Positions 1 through 11,350 of a DNA stretch of 64,000 bases are shown here, piece by piece (within the stretch, counting starts at the first letter, position 1; every line of letters begins with the position of its first letter). Source of the stretch: Mauremys mutica (taxonomy: Eukaryota; Chordata; Testudines; Geoemydidae); contig NC_059072.1 in assembly GCF_020497125.1 (NCBI RefSeq), positions 278,424,045 to 278,488,044 on the forward strand. Direction: 5' to 3'. The notes under the pieces are model-generated. The model was not told the origin of the DNA, did not search any database, and saw only the letters and a program-made list of their open reading frames with translations. The translations under genes were made by a program, and so were the position numbers.

Positions 1-2693
1 GGCAGGAAGAGTGACTGAAAATACTGCAAATGGCCCATGCACACAGCACTTACATTCACTGCATTCTCTTTAGGTATCTATGCCCTAGCCACTCCTTTTC
101 TTAGCCCTTGCTATAAGCTCTTTGCCTGCTCCTCAACCAGGCATCATGTCAGGGCAGACAAAGGGAGTATCTCACATTACTGAGCACTGCACATGAGGGG
201 CCCCATCCTGCAAGGTACTGAGCACCTTCAATCTGTATTGAAATCAATGGGACTTGTCGGTGCTTAGCACCTCCCGTGTTCAAGCCACTCTGAACTAGTG
301 CTGACTGAACACAGAGGCCTTGTCCACACTGGGGCTTTACCCTGGGTACAGACATCAGGGTAACTGTGAAATCCACTATTTGTTTCAGTTTGACCATGCT
401 TGGGAATAAGGTGAGCTCCACAGATGCAAATAGGACCTTTGTCTGTCTACACTAGTGCAGTTGTACCAATAATGGTAATTTGCACCAATTGTCAGTGTAA
501 AGAAAACCTGAGTGCTGAAAAAAAGAACCCAAGTACTAGCAGTGTTCAGCAGCCTGCAGGATCAAGTCCCCTTGTGTTTCTTTGTATTAATTAAAAAGAA
601 ACAATACCATAATGTGTAAAATATAATGACACATTATTTTCCATCTTACCTCGGCTCCTTCAACCACCTTTTAATTGATAACACAACATTTTCATGAATT
701 TGTTTTCCTCCTTTTCAAGTATTCTAGATTACAATTGCAAAAAATGTCTTCTGTGGAAAGCTACTAATGGGTAGCCCACATGAACTAAAAGGAGCAGCTC
801 AGCCATTGCAGTCAAAATCCCTGTAATCCAGGCAATAAAGGGAAAAACAAATTCTTTTCAGAATCCACAGAGTTAATTAGAGAAGGCAGCAATAAAAGGA
901 AACAATGACAATTATCGGAAACAATGTAATGGGCCTAAATTAATCATTTTCTATGCTATTTTCCAACTTTTCCAGCAAATCTCTTTTATGAATTCTCAGC
1001 GCTTTAAGAAAGAAAACTGTGGACACTTACTGAGGTAATTTTTCATTTTGCAAAGATACTACTTAATTGTGCAGAGTGTAATATATTTTATTTTAATTAA
1101 ATACAAATTTAATTTATATTTAACATGGAGGATAAATTTCAGGATTCATAAATCTACAGTATAAAACCTGGGTTTTATTTCGTATGGCATTCAGAACTAA
1201 ATTCTGCCCTCATTTACACTTGTTGCACCCTCACTGAAATCAATGGAATTATATAGTACAGTTTTCTCCATTTGTGATTATTGTGACATTTAAGAGTAGT
1301 TAGTTTGTCTTTTTGTCATTCTCCTTACCTAATCGAGGTGAACATGATGTAGTATAGCCTCCTCCAGTTACTAAATAAGCTTTTCTTTAGGAGGTTTCTT
1401 CAATTAAATGATAGATCAAATTTCAAATAAAATAAACTGGCAAATTAAATTTACATTTTTAATCTGGTCATACCAACAGGGAAAAATTTGCCACCCTTTG
1501 CACAAAATTAATAGATAGGGTTTACAAAGGGAACTATAGGGGGCTTGGGAGTGGAGAAATCCACTCCCATCCCCCCAACAACTGGCCATGGCATGAGACA
1601 TGAGACTCCCCTTTTGTATCTGTTATTCTATCCCTTCAACCATTGTTAACAATATTGATCCTGATTTACCACTGCATTACTCCATCTACATTGATTTCTG
1701 TGAAGTTACATCAACATGAAGCTGGAATATTGATGAATCAGTCCATTGGGTTTAAATGGTCATAACTTCGCTTCAAAGTTAATAACCCATTGAGATGAAT
1801 GGAGCAGTTCACTCCTCTCTTTTGACTAAAGACCTGCACAAAGCCCATAATAATGGGTTTTGCACTCAGGATAAAATGGGGATTGGAGAAAAAAGAATCC
1901 TTCCCTCCAACCCATCAGGTTTCACTTAGCCTTAGTCCTCACAGGTTTATGGGGAGATGAGCAGTGCATAGACAGACTGATTTAATCACAGAGAAAACTA
2001 GTTGGCAATACCCTACTCTAATATTGACTCTCTGGCTTGGATCCACAAAGTTATTTACGCATCTAATTCTATTTTTAGGCATCCCACGGTAATCCACAAA
2101 ACCTTGCTCCTCTGCAGACTAACTTTGTAGGCACTTAAGCTCACCCAGCTTGTACATTTTTTGCTGTAAAAGTTCCCTAGGCAAGTGTCTGGCTCTGGGC
2201 ATGCACACTGCTGCCTCACTCTATGCAGCTAGGTGCCTGTCTCCCACCATACTCAGGCATAGTTGGGTATGTCAGCTTGCACAGGGCTAAAGGTGAGGGG
2301 AGGTTTCTGTTACGAGTTTCTCTGAGGGCAAGGCCAGAGGGTTCTATATACTGTTGATTCTTTTCAGAAAACAGCATAAAAGCAGATTTTAGACAGCATA
2401 TGGTTTTGAGGTGCCTGACAGTGCTAAACTGAAGGTGGTTTCAAGGGAGTTCTGAGGTGGATTGGATTGAAATTGCAAAGAGTCACAGTCTATGTGAGAG
2501 AATCCAATGGGGGCCCTCTTGTCCAACAATCAATGCTGAAATCACTAAAGTTGGGTTAAGTGTTAGAGCCCTCAAAGCAGCACACACAGCTCTTCACATA
2601 GGGGCTGAATAGTCATCTACCAGAATTCTTCAGCTCCATCAACCCTAGTCATCAAACTGTGAGTGAGGAACTGAGGAGCTGGGGAGGAGGTAA
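1..2693. other. Intergenic, AT-rich, no gene seen
   Basis: No coding region is visible. Two stretches look like old interspersed repeats. At about 300-480 there is text of the 'tgtccacactggggc ... gtctacactagtgc' kind typical of degraded DNA transposons. At about 2030-2330 there are repeated 'aggcac' and 'aggtgcctg' words of a type seen again at 44.3 and 52.3 kb. The rest is low-complexity A/T-rich sequence in which I see nothing specific. Confidence 0.5.
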
Positions 2694-2701
2694 GTGGCTA
2701 G

Positions 2702-3080
2702 AAGGGCTGGCTCTAGGCATGTGTTTGGGGCGGCACTTTCCAGGAGCCAGCCCTGAGCAGAGGTGAGCTGCGGTGGTGGGGGGCGTGGGGAGGGCCGCAG
2801 GAAGTAACCCGGGGGGGGGCAGAGGAACTGCTCCCCCCAGCTCATCCCTGCTCCACTGCTGCCTGCTCCCCCGAGCGCGCCACCGCTCTGCTTCTCCCCG
2901 CTCCCTCCAGGCTTGCCTGGGAGGGAGGGGAAATGAGGTGCGTCAAGGGGAGGAGACAGGGCTGGGGATTTGGGGAAGGGGTTGGAATGGGGCGGGAAAG
3001 GGGCGGAGTTGGGGCGGGACTGGGGGGGGCATGGGAAAAATTTTTTGCTTGGGGCAGCAAAAAACTTGGAGCCAGCCCTG
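2702..3080. mobile_element. Non-autonomous hAT-like DNA transposon, 379 bp, perfect 8-bp TSD
   Basis: The termini are inverted: the left end reads aagggctggctct and the right end reads ggagccagccctg. The element is flanked by the perfect 8-bp direct repeat GTGGCTAG (2694-2701 and 3081-3088), and 8 bp is the hAT target duplication length. The interior is GC-rich, with G and C runs and no transposase. The same termini appear on the 129-bp element at 14325. Family assignment beyond hAT-like is inference. Confidence 0.8.
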
Positions 3081-3299
3081 GTGGCTAGAATGTGTTAGTC
3101 ACAACTCCCAGAGGATGACTGCGATCAGGACTATTGCTTAAACAACCTGGAAATTAGAGTAATCTAACAGGTACTGTTAATTTATTAATTACTGGTTTTC
3201 TCAAGGTTATTATCATTTCTCCTCTTCCTTCCCCCAACCACTCAGAAACAAATTTCTCTCAGAGCCCTCCCCATCTAGTATCTCATCACTGGCCATTGG

Positions 3300-5072
3300 A
3301 GATATTTAATATTAGCAGTCACAGGCCGGCTACATGCCACTGTAGGCATCTCATTATACCATACCCTCCATAAACTTATCAAGCTCAGTCTCTAAGCCAG
3401 TTAGGGTTTTTTGCCCTCACTGCTTGCCTTAAAAGGCTGTTCCTAAATTTCACTCCCCTGATTGTTAGAAACCTTCATCTAATTTCAAGCCTAAACTTGT
3501 TGATGGCCAGTTTATAGCCATTTATTCTTGTGTCCACACTGGTGCTTAACTTAAATAACTCCTCTCCCTCCCTAATATTTATCCCTCTCATGTATTTATA
3601 AACAGTAATCAGATATCCTGTCAGCCTTTGCTTGCTTAGTCTAAACAAGCCAAGCTCTTTGAGTCTCCTCTAATAAGGTAGGGTTTCCATTTCTCAGATT
3701 ATCCTAGTTTCCCTTCTCTGCACCTGTTCCAGATTGAATGCGTCTTTCTTAAATATGGGAGACCAGAATTGCGCACAGTATTCCAGACGAAGTCTCACCG
3801 GTCCCTTGTTTAATGGTATTAACATTTCCCTGTCTCTACTGGAAATATCTCAGTTGATGCATCCTAGGTCTGCATTAGCCTTTTTTTTATGGCTGCATCA
3901 CATTGGCGGCTCATAGTCATTCTGTTATCAGCCAATACACCCAGGTCTTTCTCCTCCTCTGCAACTTCCAATTGATAAGTTCCCAGTTTATAGCAAAAAT
4001 TCTAGTTGTTAGTCCTTAAATTCATGATCTTACACTTTGCATTATTAAATTTCATCCCATTTCTATTATTCCAGTTTTCAAGGTCACCCAGGTCTTCATG
4101 TATAATGTTCCAGTCCTCCTACATATTGGCAATACCTCCCAATTATGTGTCATCCACAAATTTATTTAGCACACTCCCATTTTTTGTGCCAAGGTCATTA
4201 ATAAAAATATTAAATAAGATCGGTCCCAAAACCCTACCAGAAGAATTGCACTAGTAACCTCCCTCCAACTTGACAGTCACCTTTCAGTATGACCCATTGT
4301 AGTCTCCCCTTTAACCAGTTCCTTATTCACCTTTCAATTCTCATATTAATCCCCCATCTTCTCCTAATAATTTCCCATGTAGAAATGTATAAAATGCCTT
4401 ACTGAAATCCAGGTGGAAAAGATCTACTGCATTTCCTTTGCCTAAAAATATCAGTTATTTTCACAAAGAAGGAGATCAGGTTGGTCTGGCATGATCTACC
4501 TTTTGTAAAAACATGTAGTATTTTATCCCAATTACCATTTACCTGTATGCCTTAACTACTTTCTCTTTCAAAATTTGTTCCAAGACCTTGCATATAATTG
4601 AGGTCAAACTAACAAGCCTGTAGCTCCCAGATCACTTTTTTTCTCCCTTTCTTAAAAATAGTTACTACATTAGGAATTCTCCAGCCATAGGTATAACCCC
4701 CGAGTTTACAGATTGATTAAAATTCTTGCTATTGGGCTTGCAATTTTGTGTGCCAGTTCCTTTAATATTCTTAGATGGAGGTTATCCTGGGCCCCCAATT
4801 TAGTCTCCTTAAGGTGTCTGAGTTTCACTTTCACTTTGTATGTGGTAATTTGTACTTCCATTTTTAGAGAGGCTCCACCCTGTTGCGTTCCCTCTGTCCT
4901 GTCACCAAATGACTTCATCTGCAGTCCTGCCTCCTTGGGTGATAAAATTGTAGTTGTTCTATTATGCTCTGATCCTATCATTGATCCTAGACTCTCTTGT
5001 TTCACTCTGTCTGCCTACAGACTGAGCACAACAGCATGTTCAGAATGCTATCCTTGCAATGATAAGGACTAA
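3300..5072 (-). mobile_element. CR1/L3-type LINE, minus strand, 3' portion, decayed
   Basis: Read on the minus strand this is a non-LTR retrotransposon of the CR1 clade. A peptide at 4706-5005 contains LKETKLGAQDNLHLRILKEL, matching the CR1 block before the reverse transcriptase core. The catalytic FVDD is legible at 4149-4160, followed by a stop codon. Further 3' the reverse complement carries CR1 C-terminal and 3'UTR text: 'gaccagaattgcgcacagta' (3762) and 'acccaggtctttctcctcc' (3940). Many stops and indels show it is dead. The borders are approximate. It could be L3 rather than CR1 proper; the two are close relatives. Confidence 0.75.
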
Positions 5073-6011
5073 CAATTTAGATTAGATTGTCCTCCATTTT
5101 TTAAATTTCCTTTTGGTCCTTGTCTCAGTTCTTAGGTATCCAACTTCAGATGCCTCTTGAGTGTCTCCAGTAGGGCACCCAGAAATGGAGGCATCAAAAT
5201 TAGTGGACACTTCTGAAAATTTTGACTTTGACAAAAATGTTGAGGGTCACTAGGAAACCAGCCTCTTGTGCTGAGACATATTGAGAAGTGAGCTTCACTG
5301 TATGCAGTGGGTTTGGAATTCCCCTGCCTTGTGGCTGTCTATCACTTCAGCTCCAGAATTACAGTGACTCCACTGCACTGTAGAACATTACCTAGTCCGC
5401 AAACTTTGTATTTGAGATGTAATTTTTAATTTCATTTAAAAAAATAGATTTGGGGAGAACAGTATTTGGTATATTTCTTGTGTTTTGTAAACCTTTGTGA
5501 CATTTGTAGGAGAACAAGGAGCTATGCTACAATATTTTGCATCTTTGATTCAATTTGTTTATCCTCAGATTAAAGGAGTAGGCAGGATGTCTAAGCAATG
5601 CTGGAATGTATTATCTTTAAATCTGAAATCTAGAAGGAAATGGAGTCCAGGCCAATAGGAACCTTTTAAATACTCAAAAAGAAATTTCAAATTGACAGTT
5701 TATGAAACAAACTCATAAAGGCCAATATCTATAATGCATTTTAGATGGAAATCTACTGTTTTAACAATCACACTAGCTTTTATTTTCAAATTTGATTTTT
5801 AAACTAAATCTGACATTGTCAAACTAATGGAATGCTGTATTCAAAACATGTATATAGACAGTTTCCTCACCTTAAAAAGAGACAAGTTACTCTTTATGAA
5901 CTGATGCTGCAAAGTGCTGAATCCACAACTTCCACTGGATTCAGTGGGAGTGGTAGAAACTCACTACCCCCTGGGATCCAACCCCAGATCAATAAATACT
6001 ATAAAGCAGTG
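5073..6011. other. Intergenic, no gene seen
   Basis: AT-rich sequence without recognisable coding potential. A partial palindrome of the TCCACTGGATTCAGTGGGA type sits at 5931-5949, one of a scattered set in the window. Otherwise I see nothing in it. Confidence 0.5.
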
Positions 6012-6480
6012 TCACAGGGTATCCACACCCCGTACCCCTATGGAGCGGATTGAGGGTGTGACGGCCCCGCAGTTAAAGTCCACCAGATTGTCCTTGGACT
6101 CAAGACATTATTACCTAATGACCTGAGCCAATATGGCTGCCCTCAGGCTCAGGGCTAGGTGGCCTAATGGCCAGAGTCAATATGACTGCCCTTGCGTGCA
6201 AGGCTGTGCAACCTAATGGCCAGCATCAAAGGCTGCCACTCGGGGGTGTAATGGCTGGGGTAGGGGGACCCAGGTCCTCCCTACTCCACCAGATCTCAGC
6301 CCAGTGCCCTGCCAGTGGTGTGTTTGCCACTGAGTCAGCAAGGAACCTGCCACAACATGCTGACCTTTCCTGGGGAGTTATGGCTAACCCCCCTCACTGG
6401 CCCACTTCCAGCCTAGTCACCTGAAACCTTGGTCCATGTCTCGTCAGGATCTCTGGGCTCCTCGGCACAGGTAGTTTCCT
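6012..6480. repeat. Unclassified moderately GC-rich interspersed repeat
   Basis: This block differs from its AT-rich surroundings in composition. It begins 'gtgtcacagggtatccacac' and contains short tandem units (listed separately). Its opening resembles the 'gtgacagggtgtactt' start of the block at 48709, which suggests related repeats, possibly LTR-like. No TG...CA ends with flanking duplications could be fixed, so the class is open. Confidence 0.4.
6114..6240. repeat. 49-bp tandem repeat, about 2.5 copies
   Basis: Two adjacent 49-bp units (6114-6162 and 6163-6211) both start 'cctaatg(a/g)cc' and share 'gtcaata/gccaata' and 'gctgccct/actgccct' blocks. A third partial unit starts at 6212 with cctaatggccag. 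The copies differ at many positions, so the array is old. Confidence 0.75.
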
Positions 6481-6701
6481 AGGACTCTATATATTACAGA
6501 TGGGGATAGCAGCACGTATTTAAGACTGTCCAACACTCTTGATTATAAGACCCTGTTTTTGGTTGCTTACAACTTAGCCAAACATAAACTGTCCTGGCAG
6601 AATTTTTCTCTGTCAGGTGTCTGCCTGAGGCTGAATTTTTTTTTGGAGGAAGTTTCACCAAAAATGATTCACCCATTTGTACATGTTAAAAAAATATCTA
6701 G

Positions 6702-7037
6702 CATGGGGATCGGCAACCTTCGGTATGCGGCTCACCAGGGTAAGCCCCCTGGTGGGCTGGACCAGTTTGTTTACCTGCCGCGTCCACAGGTTCGGCCAAT
6801 CGCAGCTCCCATGCCTGCGGTTCGCCACTCCAGGCCAATGGGGGTGGCAGGAAGCGGTGGCCAGCACATCTCTCGGCCCGTGCCACTTCCTGCAGCCCCC
6901 ATTGGCCTGGGACGACGAACCATGGCCAGTGGGAGCCGTGATTGGCTGAACCTGCGGATGCGACATGTAAACAAACCGGCCCGGCCTGCCAGGGGGCTTA
7001 CCCGGGTGTACCATGTGCCAAAGGATGCCGAACCCTG
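6702..7037. mobile_element. Non-autonomous hAT transposon, 336 bp (family A)
   Basis: The left end reads catggggatcggcaacc and the right end ggatgccgaaccctg, imperfect inverted repeats of the hAT CAGGGNTCGGCAACC type. Long sub-terminal inverted arms run inward: 'ccagggtaagccccctgg' near the left and 'ccagggggcttaccc' near the right. The flanks share ATCTAG on both sides, consistent with a decayed 8-bp duplication. There is no transposase. ORFs that cross it in several frames come from its GC-rich palindromic text. Copies of this family lie at 44826, 45207 and 50928. Confidence 0.85.
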
Positions 7038-8699
7038 ATCTAGTACCTCCATCATTTGGAACAGAGGCTTGAAATTTGGCAGGGACATTTCCCTGGTGTC
7101 AAGGCTGTGCCTTTAAGCATCCTTATGAAAATGATACCAAGTCATGAGTCTCCAGAAAATATAAGTTTACATATGCTCAGTAGAGACTGGTTAGAGTTTA
7201 GCAGCTTTAAGATGCCATCTGCGCTGAGAATGCCTTGTCCCTGGAATGCAGGGGCTGAGTAAGATGTTCCCTGCATTTGCTCCTACCAGCTGCAAGCTGG
7301 AAAAAGCCAGTATTAAGGTTGCCTGTGCAAACTTGATTTGCCATCCCGCCTTGTGTGTACCTATTATGATACAGTCTATAATTACATGATTACATATTAT
7401 TTTTCCCAATGGAGCCTTGCCTCCTTTAGTGAATGGATAATCATTCATTTGAGACTGGAATCACTTTTATGTACTTTTTCTGTATGTCCATGTATTTCTA
7501 AGCAAGCAGTTAACAAGCTGATCATTGTTAAGTTCTTTGCTTGGGTTGACCTTGAAATTTACTTCATATTGACTTCCCAACATATCCATTGTTTCATTCA
7601 GTCTTTAATTAACTTAGATGCCTTTGTTAATTATCTATTAAATATGTTCATAATACTAAAAATAATTATCCTGAAACATAGTGCTTGCAGTCTCCCAGCA
7701 AACAGAACCTCCTCTGAAGATGACTTTTGTCATTCAAGTCTTTTCTATGTATGGTAATTCAAGTAGCATTCATTCTTGATAGAGTTTCTCATTTTAATCC
7801 TTTACAGAAGCTTGATTTCTTGCAAAAAAGAGGTTAATTTCTATAACTTCAATGGGGTAATGGTAAATTATAACCATAATTTCACATTTTAGAGTAAGCC
7901 ATTCATAAAGAAAGGATAAAGGGACATTCCTCCATCACAAATTGAACCAGCATTTGTGGTTAGTAGGCAAATTGTTTCTCAGGCATGGAAAACTAATGCT
8001 CTGTGAAGCACAGGGAACAGTGTATGCTTCCTGTATCAGAGGTTCAGACTATAAATGATTAATATACATATTAATCATTAATAAAAAACATTCTGTGAGT
8101 GTTGTCATCACAGTACTCTGTGTTCTTCAGACCCACTTTCTGATATGCTGCTGAGGATCTAAAAGAGAATATAAGTGAAAACCATCTGCAATACTGAAAA
8201 ATAAGAGATAGTAATACATCATACTTACATATTTCATGTAGGGCTGTTCCCTCTTACTTGGTTGTTCCTGCACAGGAGACAGAATAAGTTTCAGTTTGCT
8301 GACTTTCCTTGTTGTTATTCTGTTTGGTAAAAAAATTTCCCTCTCATAGAAAAGTCCTGAAATTCTGACTCCTAACCACTTGGAATCTTGGGAAATCCAC
8401 TGGAAGCAAGAGATTTCTGTCCTGAAGATGCTGCCTGGACAGCATAACTCCTCTAGGAGCCATATTGCCAGGCATTCCCTGGAACCTGCGCAAGTTTCTG
8501 ACTTTGTCTTCAGTAACATGTAAGGCTTTATACCACAGGTTTTATGGGAGAGAAATTAAGAAAACTGGTAAAAACAAGCTAGTTTTTGCATTGCGGAGAA
8601 AACAGAGCTACCACTGCTCTACTGTTATGCACATCCCATTTAGAATCCATGAACACAGGCTTCCCAATGCTTTTGGAAGGAAGCATTTGATCTATAGGC
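7038..8699. other. Intergenic, no gene seen
   Basis: AT-rich sequence without recognisable coding potential. A 26-bp near-perfect palindrome lies at 8054-8079 (listed separately). Confidence 0.5.
8054..8079. repeat. Palindrome, 12-bp perfect arms
   Basis: AATGATTAATAT, then the two bases AC, then its exact reverse complement ATATTAATCATT. It contains four ATTA/TAAT cores. It may be chance in AT-rich DNA or a paired homeodomain-type site. Confidence 0.7.
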
Positions 8700-9295
8700 T
8701 TGTGAGGGAGCAGAAAAACTGCCATCCAGCACAGCGGGGGTTAAATAAAACCTTTGGGTTCAGCTAACCCTGCTCCACTATACCTGCAGCCAATGCCAGG
8801 TCTGGAGGAGGGGAGAAAAGAAGGTAACCTGGCTCAATTGGGGGCTGACTGGCCAGGAGGCAGAAGCTCTCTGTCTGCCAGCTCGAAGGGACAGATCAGC
8901 GACTTGCCAGGCAGCATAGCCACTTGAGGCAAGTAAGTCTTCCCCTGCCAAGGGAAGCCTGCAAATAAGCCCCAACTGTGGGGCAACTGAACTAGCAGGG
9001 CAACACCCCAAACTAAAAAGACTTGTAGAAGGTAGCCCAGGGGAAACCAGTCTGGACCCTCCACTGGGATGGAGCCCCATCTCTCCTGTTTAGGGGCTGA
9101 ACTTCATAGGACTCTGAGCTGCAACCCAGTGGAGAGGGAGGGCCAAGATCTGCCTACCATCCCCTCTGGCCTTGCAGATGCACCAGGCCACCTGGCTGTG
9201 GAAGACCCTATCACAAGACTGTATAAAGAAAACCTTTCCTGTCAGATATTGAAATTACATACTATGAATATGTACCAATGGCCAAGATTGTAAAA
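8700..9295. repeat. Unclassified GC-richer block, possible LTR-like repeat
   Basis: Composition shifts to GC-richer text starting 'tgtgagggagcag' and running to about 'ccctatcaca'. The mix of 'gggggttaaa' and purine/CTG-rich words resembles the block at 48709. I could not find a matching target duplication or a primer-binding site, so a solo LTR is only one possibility. No gene is supported. Confidence 0.3.
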
Positions 9296-9983
9296 AGGAG
9301 GAATAGCATGAATGGGCTAGATTCCAGTCCTTTAATGAACTTGAAACTCTATTATTTTGATCCTCCACAAATACCATATCGGACACCAGGCCAGACCTGA
9401 AGAAGAGTTTCTCTGGGAATAGGTAATTAAGTTACTTGCAGCCTATGGGGGATGGGGGAGAACAGCATATGCCGGCATCATAGGCATTGGGACAGCTTCT
9501 GAGCTCAGTTTACTAAATGTACATCTGGTGTAACTCAATTGGCTTCAATAGAATTACTCTGCAGTAACTCATGATTTACACTATTGTAACTAGGGCTGTC
9601 AAGCGAGTTAAAAAAATAATTGTGATTAATCATGCAATTAAAAATTAATCACAATTAATTGCATGATTAATTGCACTGTTAAATAATAATAGAATACCAT
9701 TTAAATATTGTGTATGTTTTCTACATTTTTCAAGTATATTGATTTCAATTACAACACAGAATACAAAGTGTACAGTGCTAACATTATATTTATTTTTGAT
9801 TACAAGTATTTGCACTGCAACCCCCTCAAAAAGAAATAATACTTTTCATTTCACCTAATACAAGTACTGCAGTGCAATCTCTTTATCACGAAAGTTGAAC
9901 TTACAAATGTAGAATTAGGTACAAAAAACTGCATTCAAAAATAAAACACTGTAAAATTTTAGAGTCTGCAAGTCCATTCAGTC

Positions 9984-10698
9984 CTACTTCTTGTTCAGCC
10001 GATTGCTCAGACAAACAAGTTTGTTTACATTTGCAGGAGATAATGTTGCCCACTTCTTGACTGCAATGTCACATGAAAGCGAGAACAGGTGTTCACATGG
10101 CACTGTCGTAGCCAGCATCACAAGATATTTACATGACAGATGCGCTAAAGATTCATATTTCCCTTCATGCTTCAAACACCCTTCCAGAGGACATGCGTCC
10201 ATACTGATGACGGGTTCTGCTCGATAATGATTCATAGACTCATAGACTTTAAGGTCAGAAGGGACCATTATGATCATCTAGTCTGACCTCCTGCACAATG
10301 CAGGCCACAGATTCAAAACAGTGCGGACCAATTCATGTTCATTTTCATCATCTGAGTCAGCTGCCACCAGCAGAAGATTGGTTTTCTTTTTTGGTGGTTC
10401 AGGTTTTATAGTTTCTGCATTAGAGGACTGCTCTTTTAAAGCATCTGAAAGCATGCTCTGCACCTCGTCCCTCGAATTTTGGAAGGCACTTCAGATTCTT
10501 ATACCTTGGTTCAAGTGCTGTATCTATCCTTAGAAATCTTATATTGTTACTTTCTTTGCGTTTTATCAAATCTGCAGTGAAAGTGTTCTTAAAATGAACA
10601 TGTGCTGGGTCATCATCCGAGACTGCTATAACATAAAATATATGGCAAAATGAGGGCAAAACAGAGCAAGAGGCATACAATTCTCCCCCCGCCCCCAA
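9984..10698 (-). pseudogene. hAT transposase C-terminal remnant (minus arm and loop)
   Basis: Three minus-strand pieces belong to one decayed transposase. The 5' piece (10698-10420) contains IRFLRIDTALEPRYKNLKCLP, the hAT block around the conserved DPRYK-like residues. Next, 10463-10278 carries an acidic linker (SDDENEHE). Then 10277-9984 carries the C-terminal dimerisation domain, with CLKHEG, LSCKYLVMLATTVPCEHLFS and NVNKLVCL. This domain lets hAT transposases form dimers and closes the catalytic fold. Frame changes and a nested CR1 tip (10230-10317) separate the pieces. The N-terminal zinc finger and the first catalytic region are absent, so it cannot code for an active enzyme. Confidence 0.8.
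10230..10317 (-). mobile_element. CR1 3' tip nested in the hAT loop
   Basis: The text 'ttcatagactcatagacttt' followed by 'aggtcagaagggacc' and 'catctagtctgacctcctg' is the reverse complement of a CR1 3' terminus with its short tail repeats. It interrupts the minus-strand hAT coding sequence, so CR1 inserted after the hAT. The insert is heavily 5'-truncated, to about 90 bp. Confidence 0.75.
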
Positions 10699-10738
10699 GG
10701 AGTTCAGTCATGAATTTAATTAACGCATTATTTTTTTA

Positions 10739-10945
10739 ATGAGCGTCATCAACGTGGATGCATGTTCTCTGGAATGGTGTCTGAAGCATGAAGGGGCATC
10801 TGAATGTTTAACATATCTGGCTTGTAAATACCTTGCAATGCCAGCTACAAAAGTATCATATGAAAACCTGTTCTCACTTTCAGGTGACATTGTAAATAAA
10901 AAGCGGGCAGCATTGTCTTCCGTAAATGTAAACAAACTTGTTTGA
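10739..10945 (+). pseudogene. hAT transposase C-terminal dimerisation domain (plus arm)
   Basis: The frame reads CLKHEG, YLACKYLAMPATKVSYENLF, SLSGDIVNKKRAALSS, NVNKLV, the characteristic hAT C-terminal dimerisation motif. It mirrors the minus-strand copy at 9984-10277 on the opposite arm of the same element. Only this C-terminal end is present on the plus strand, and nothing upstream encodes the rest. It is therefore a structural arm of the fold-back element and not a gene. Confidence 0.8.
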
Positions 10946-11350
10946 CTGAGCAGTTGGATGAACAAGAAGTTTGTTTTGTTGTTTGAGTGAAGCTATGTAA
11001 CAAAAAAATCTACATTTGTAACTTTCACTTTCACAGTAAAGAGATTGCACTACAGTACTTGTATGATGTGAATTGAAAAATACTATTTCTTTTGTTTATC
11101 ATTTTTACAGCACAAATATTTGTAATAAAAAATAATATAAAGTGAGCACTGTACACTTTGTATTCTGTGTTGTAATTGAAGTAAGTATATTTGAAAATGT
11201 AGAAAGACAGCCAAAAATGTTTAATACATTTCAATTTGGATTTTATTGTTTAACAGTGTGATTAAAACTGCGATTAATCATGATTAATTTTTTAAATTGT
11301 GTTTAATTTTTTTGAGTTAGCTGTGATTAATCAACAGCCCTAATTGTAAC

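Larger units (their letters stand above)
9591..11342. mobile_element. Fold-back hAT transposon, 1752 bp, perfect 8-bp TSD (family B)
   Basis: The ends are TAGGGCTGTC and ACAGCCCTA, flanked by the perfect 8-bp duplication ATTGTAAC (9583-9590 and 11343-11350). The two outer arms, about 9591-10215 and 10738-11342, are inverted copies of one another. Each carries the 3' end of a hAT transposase gene, in opposite orientation. The roughly 520-bp loop continues the minus-strand transposase upstream and holds a nested CR1 tip. Both coding arms are broken. A relative with the same left end and a plus-strand C-terminal domain lies at 62759, so this architecture looks like a property of the family. Confidence 0.85.

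Noticed and set aside
6559..7038. 159-codon plus-strand ORF
   Set aside because: It is the translation of a GC-rich palindromic hAT element; frames on both strands are open for the same reason.
8700..9295. Endogenous retrovirus or solo LTR
   Set aside because: No paired ends, target duplication, primer-binding site or retroviral coding motif could be seen, so it is kept only as an unclassified block.
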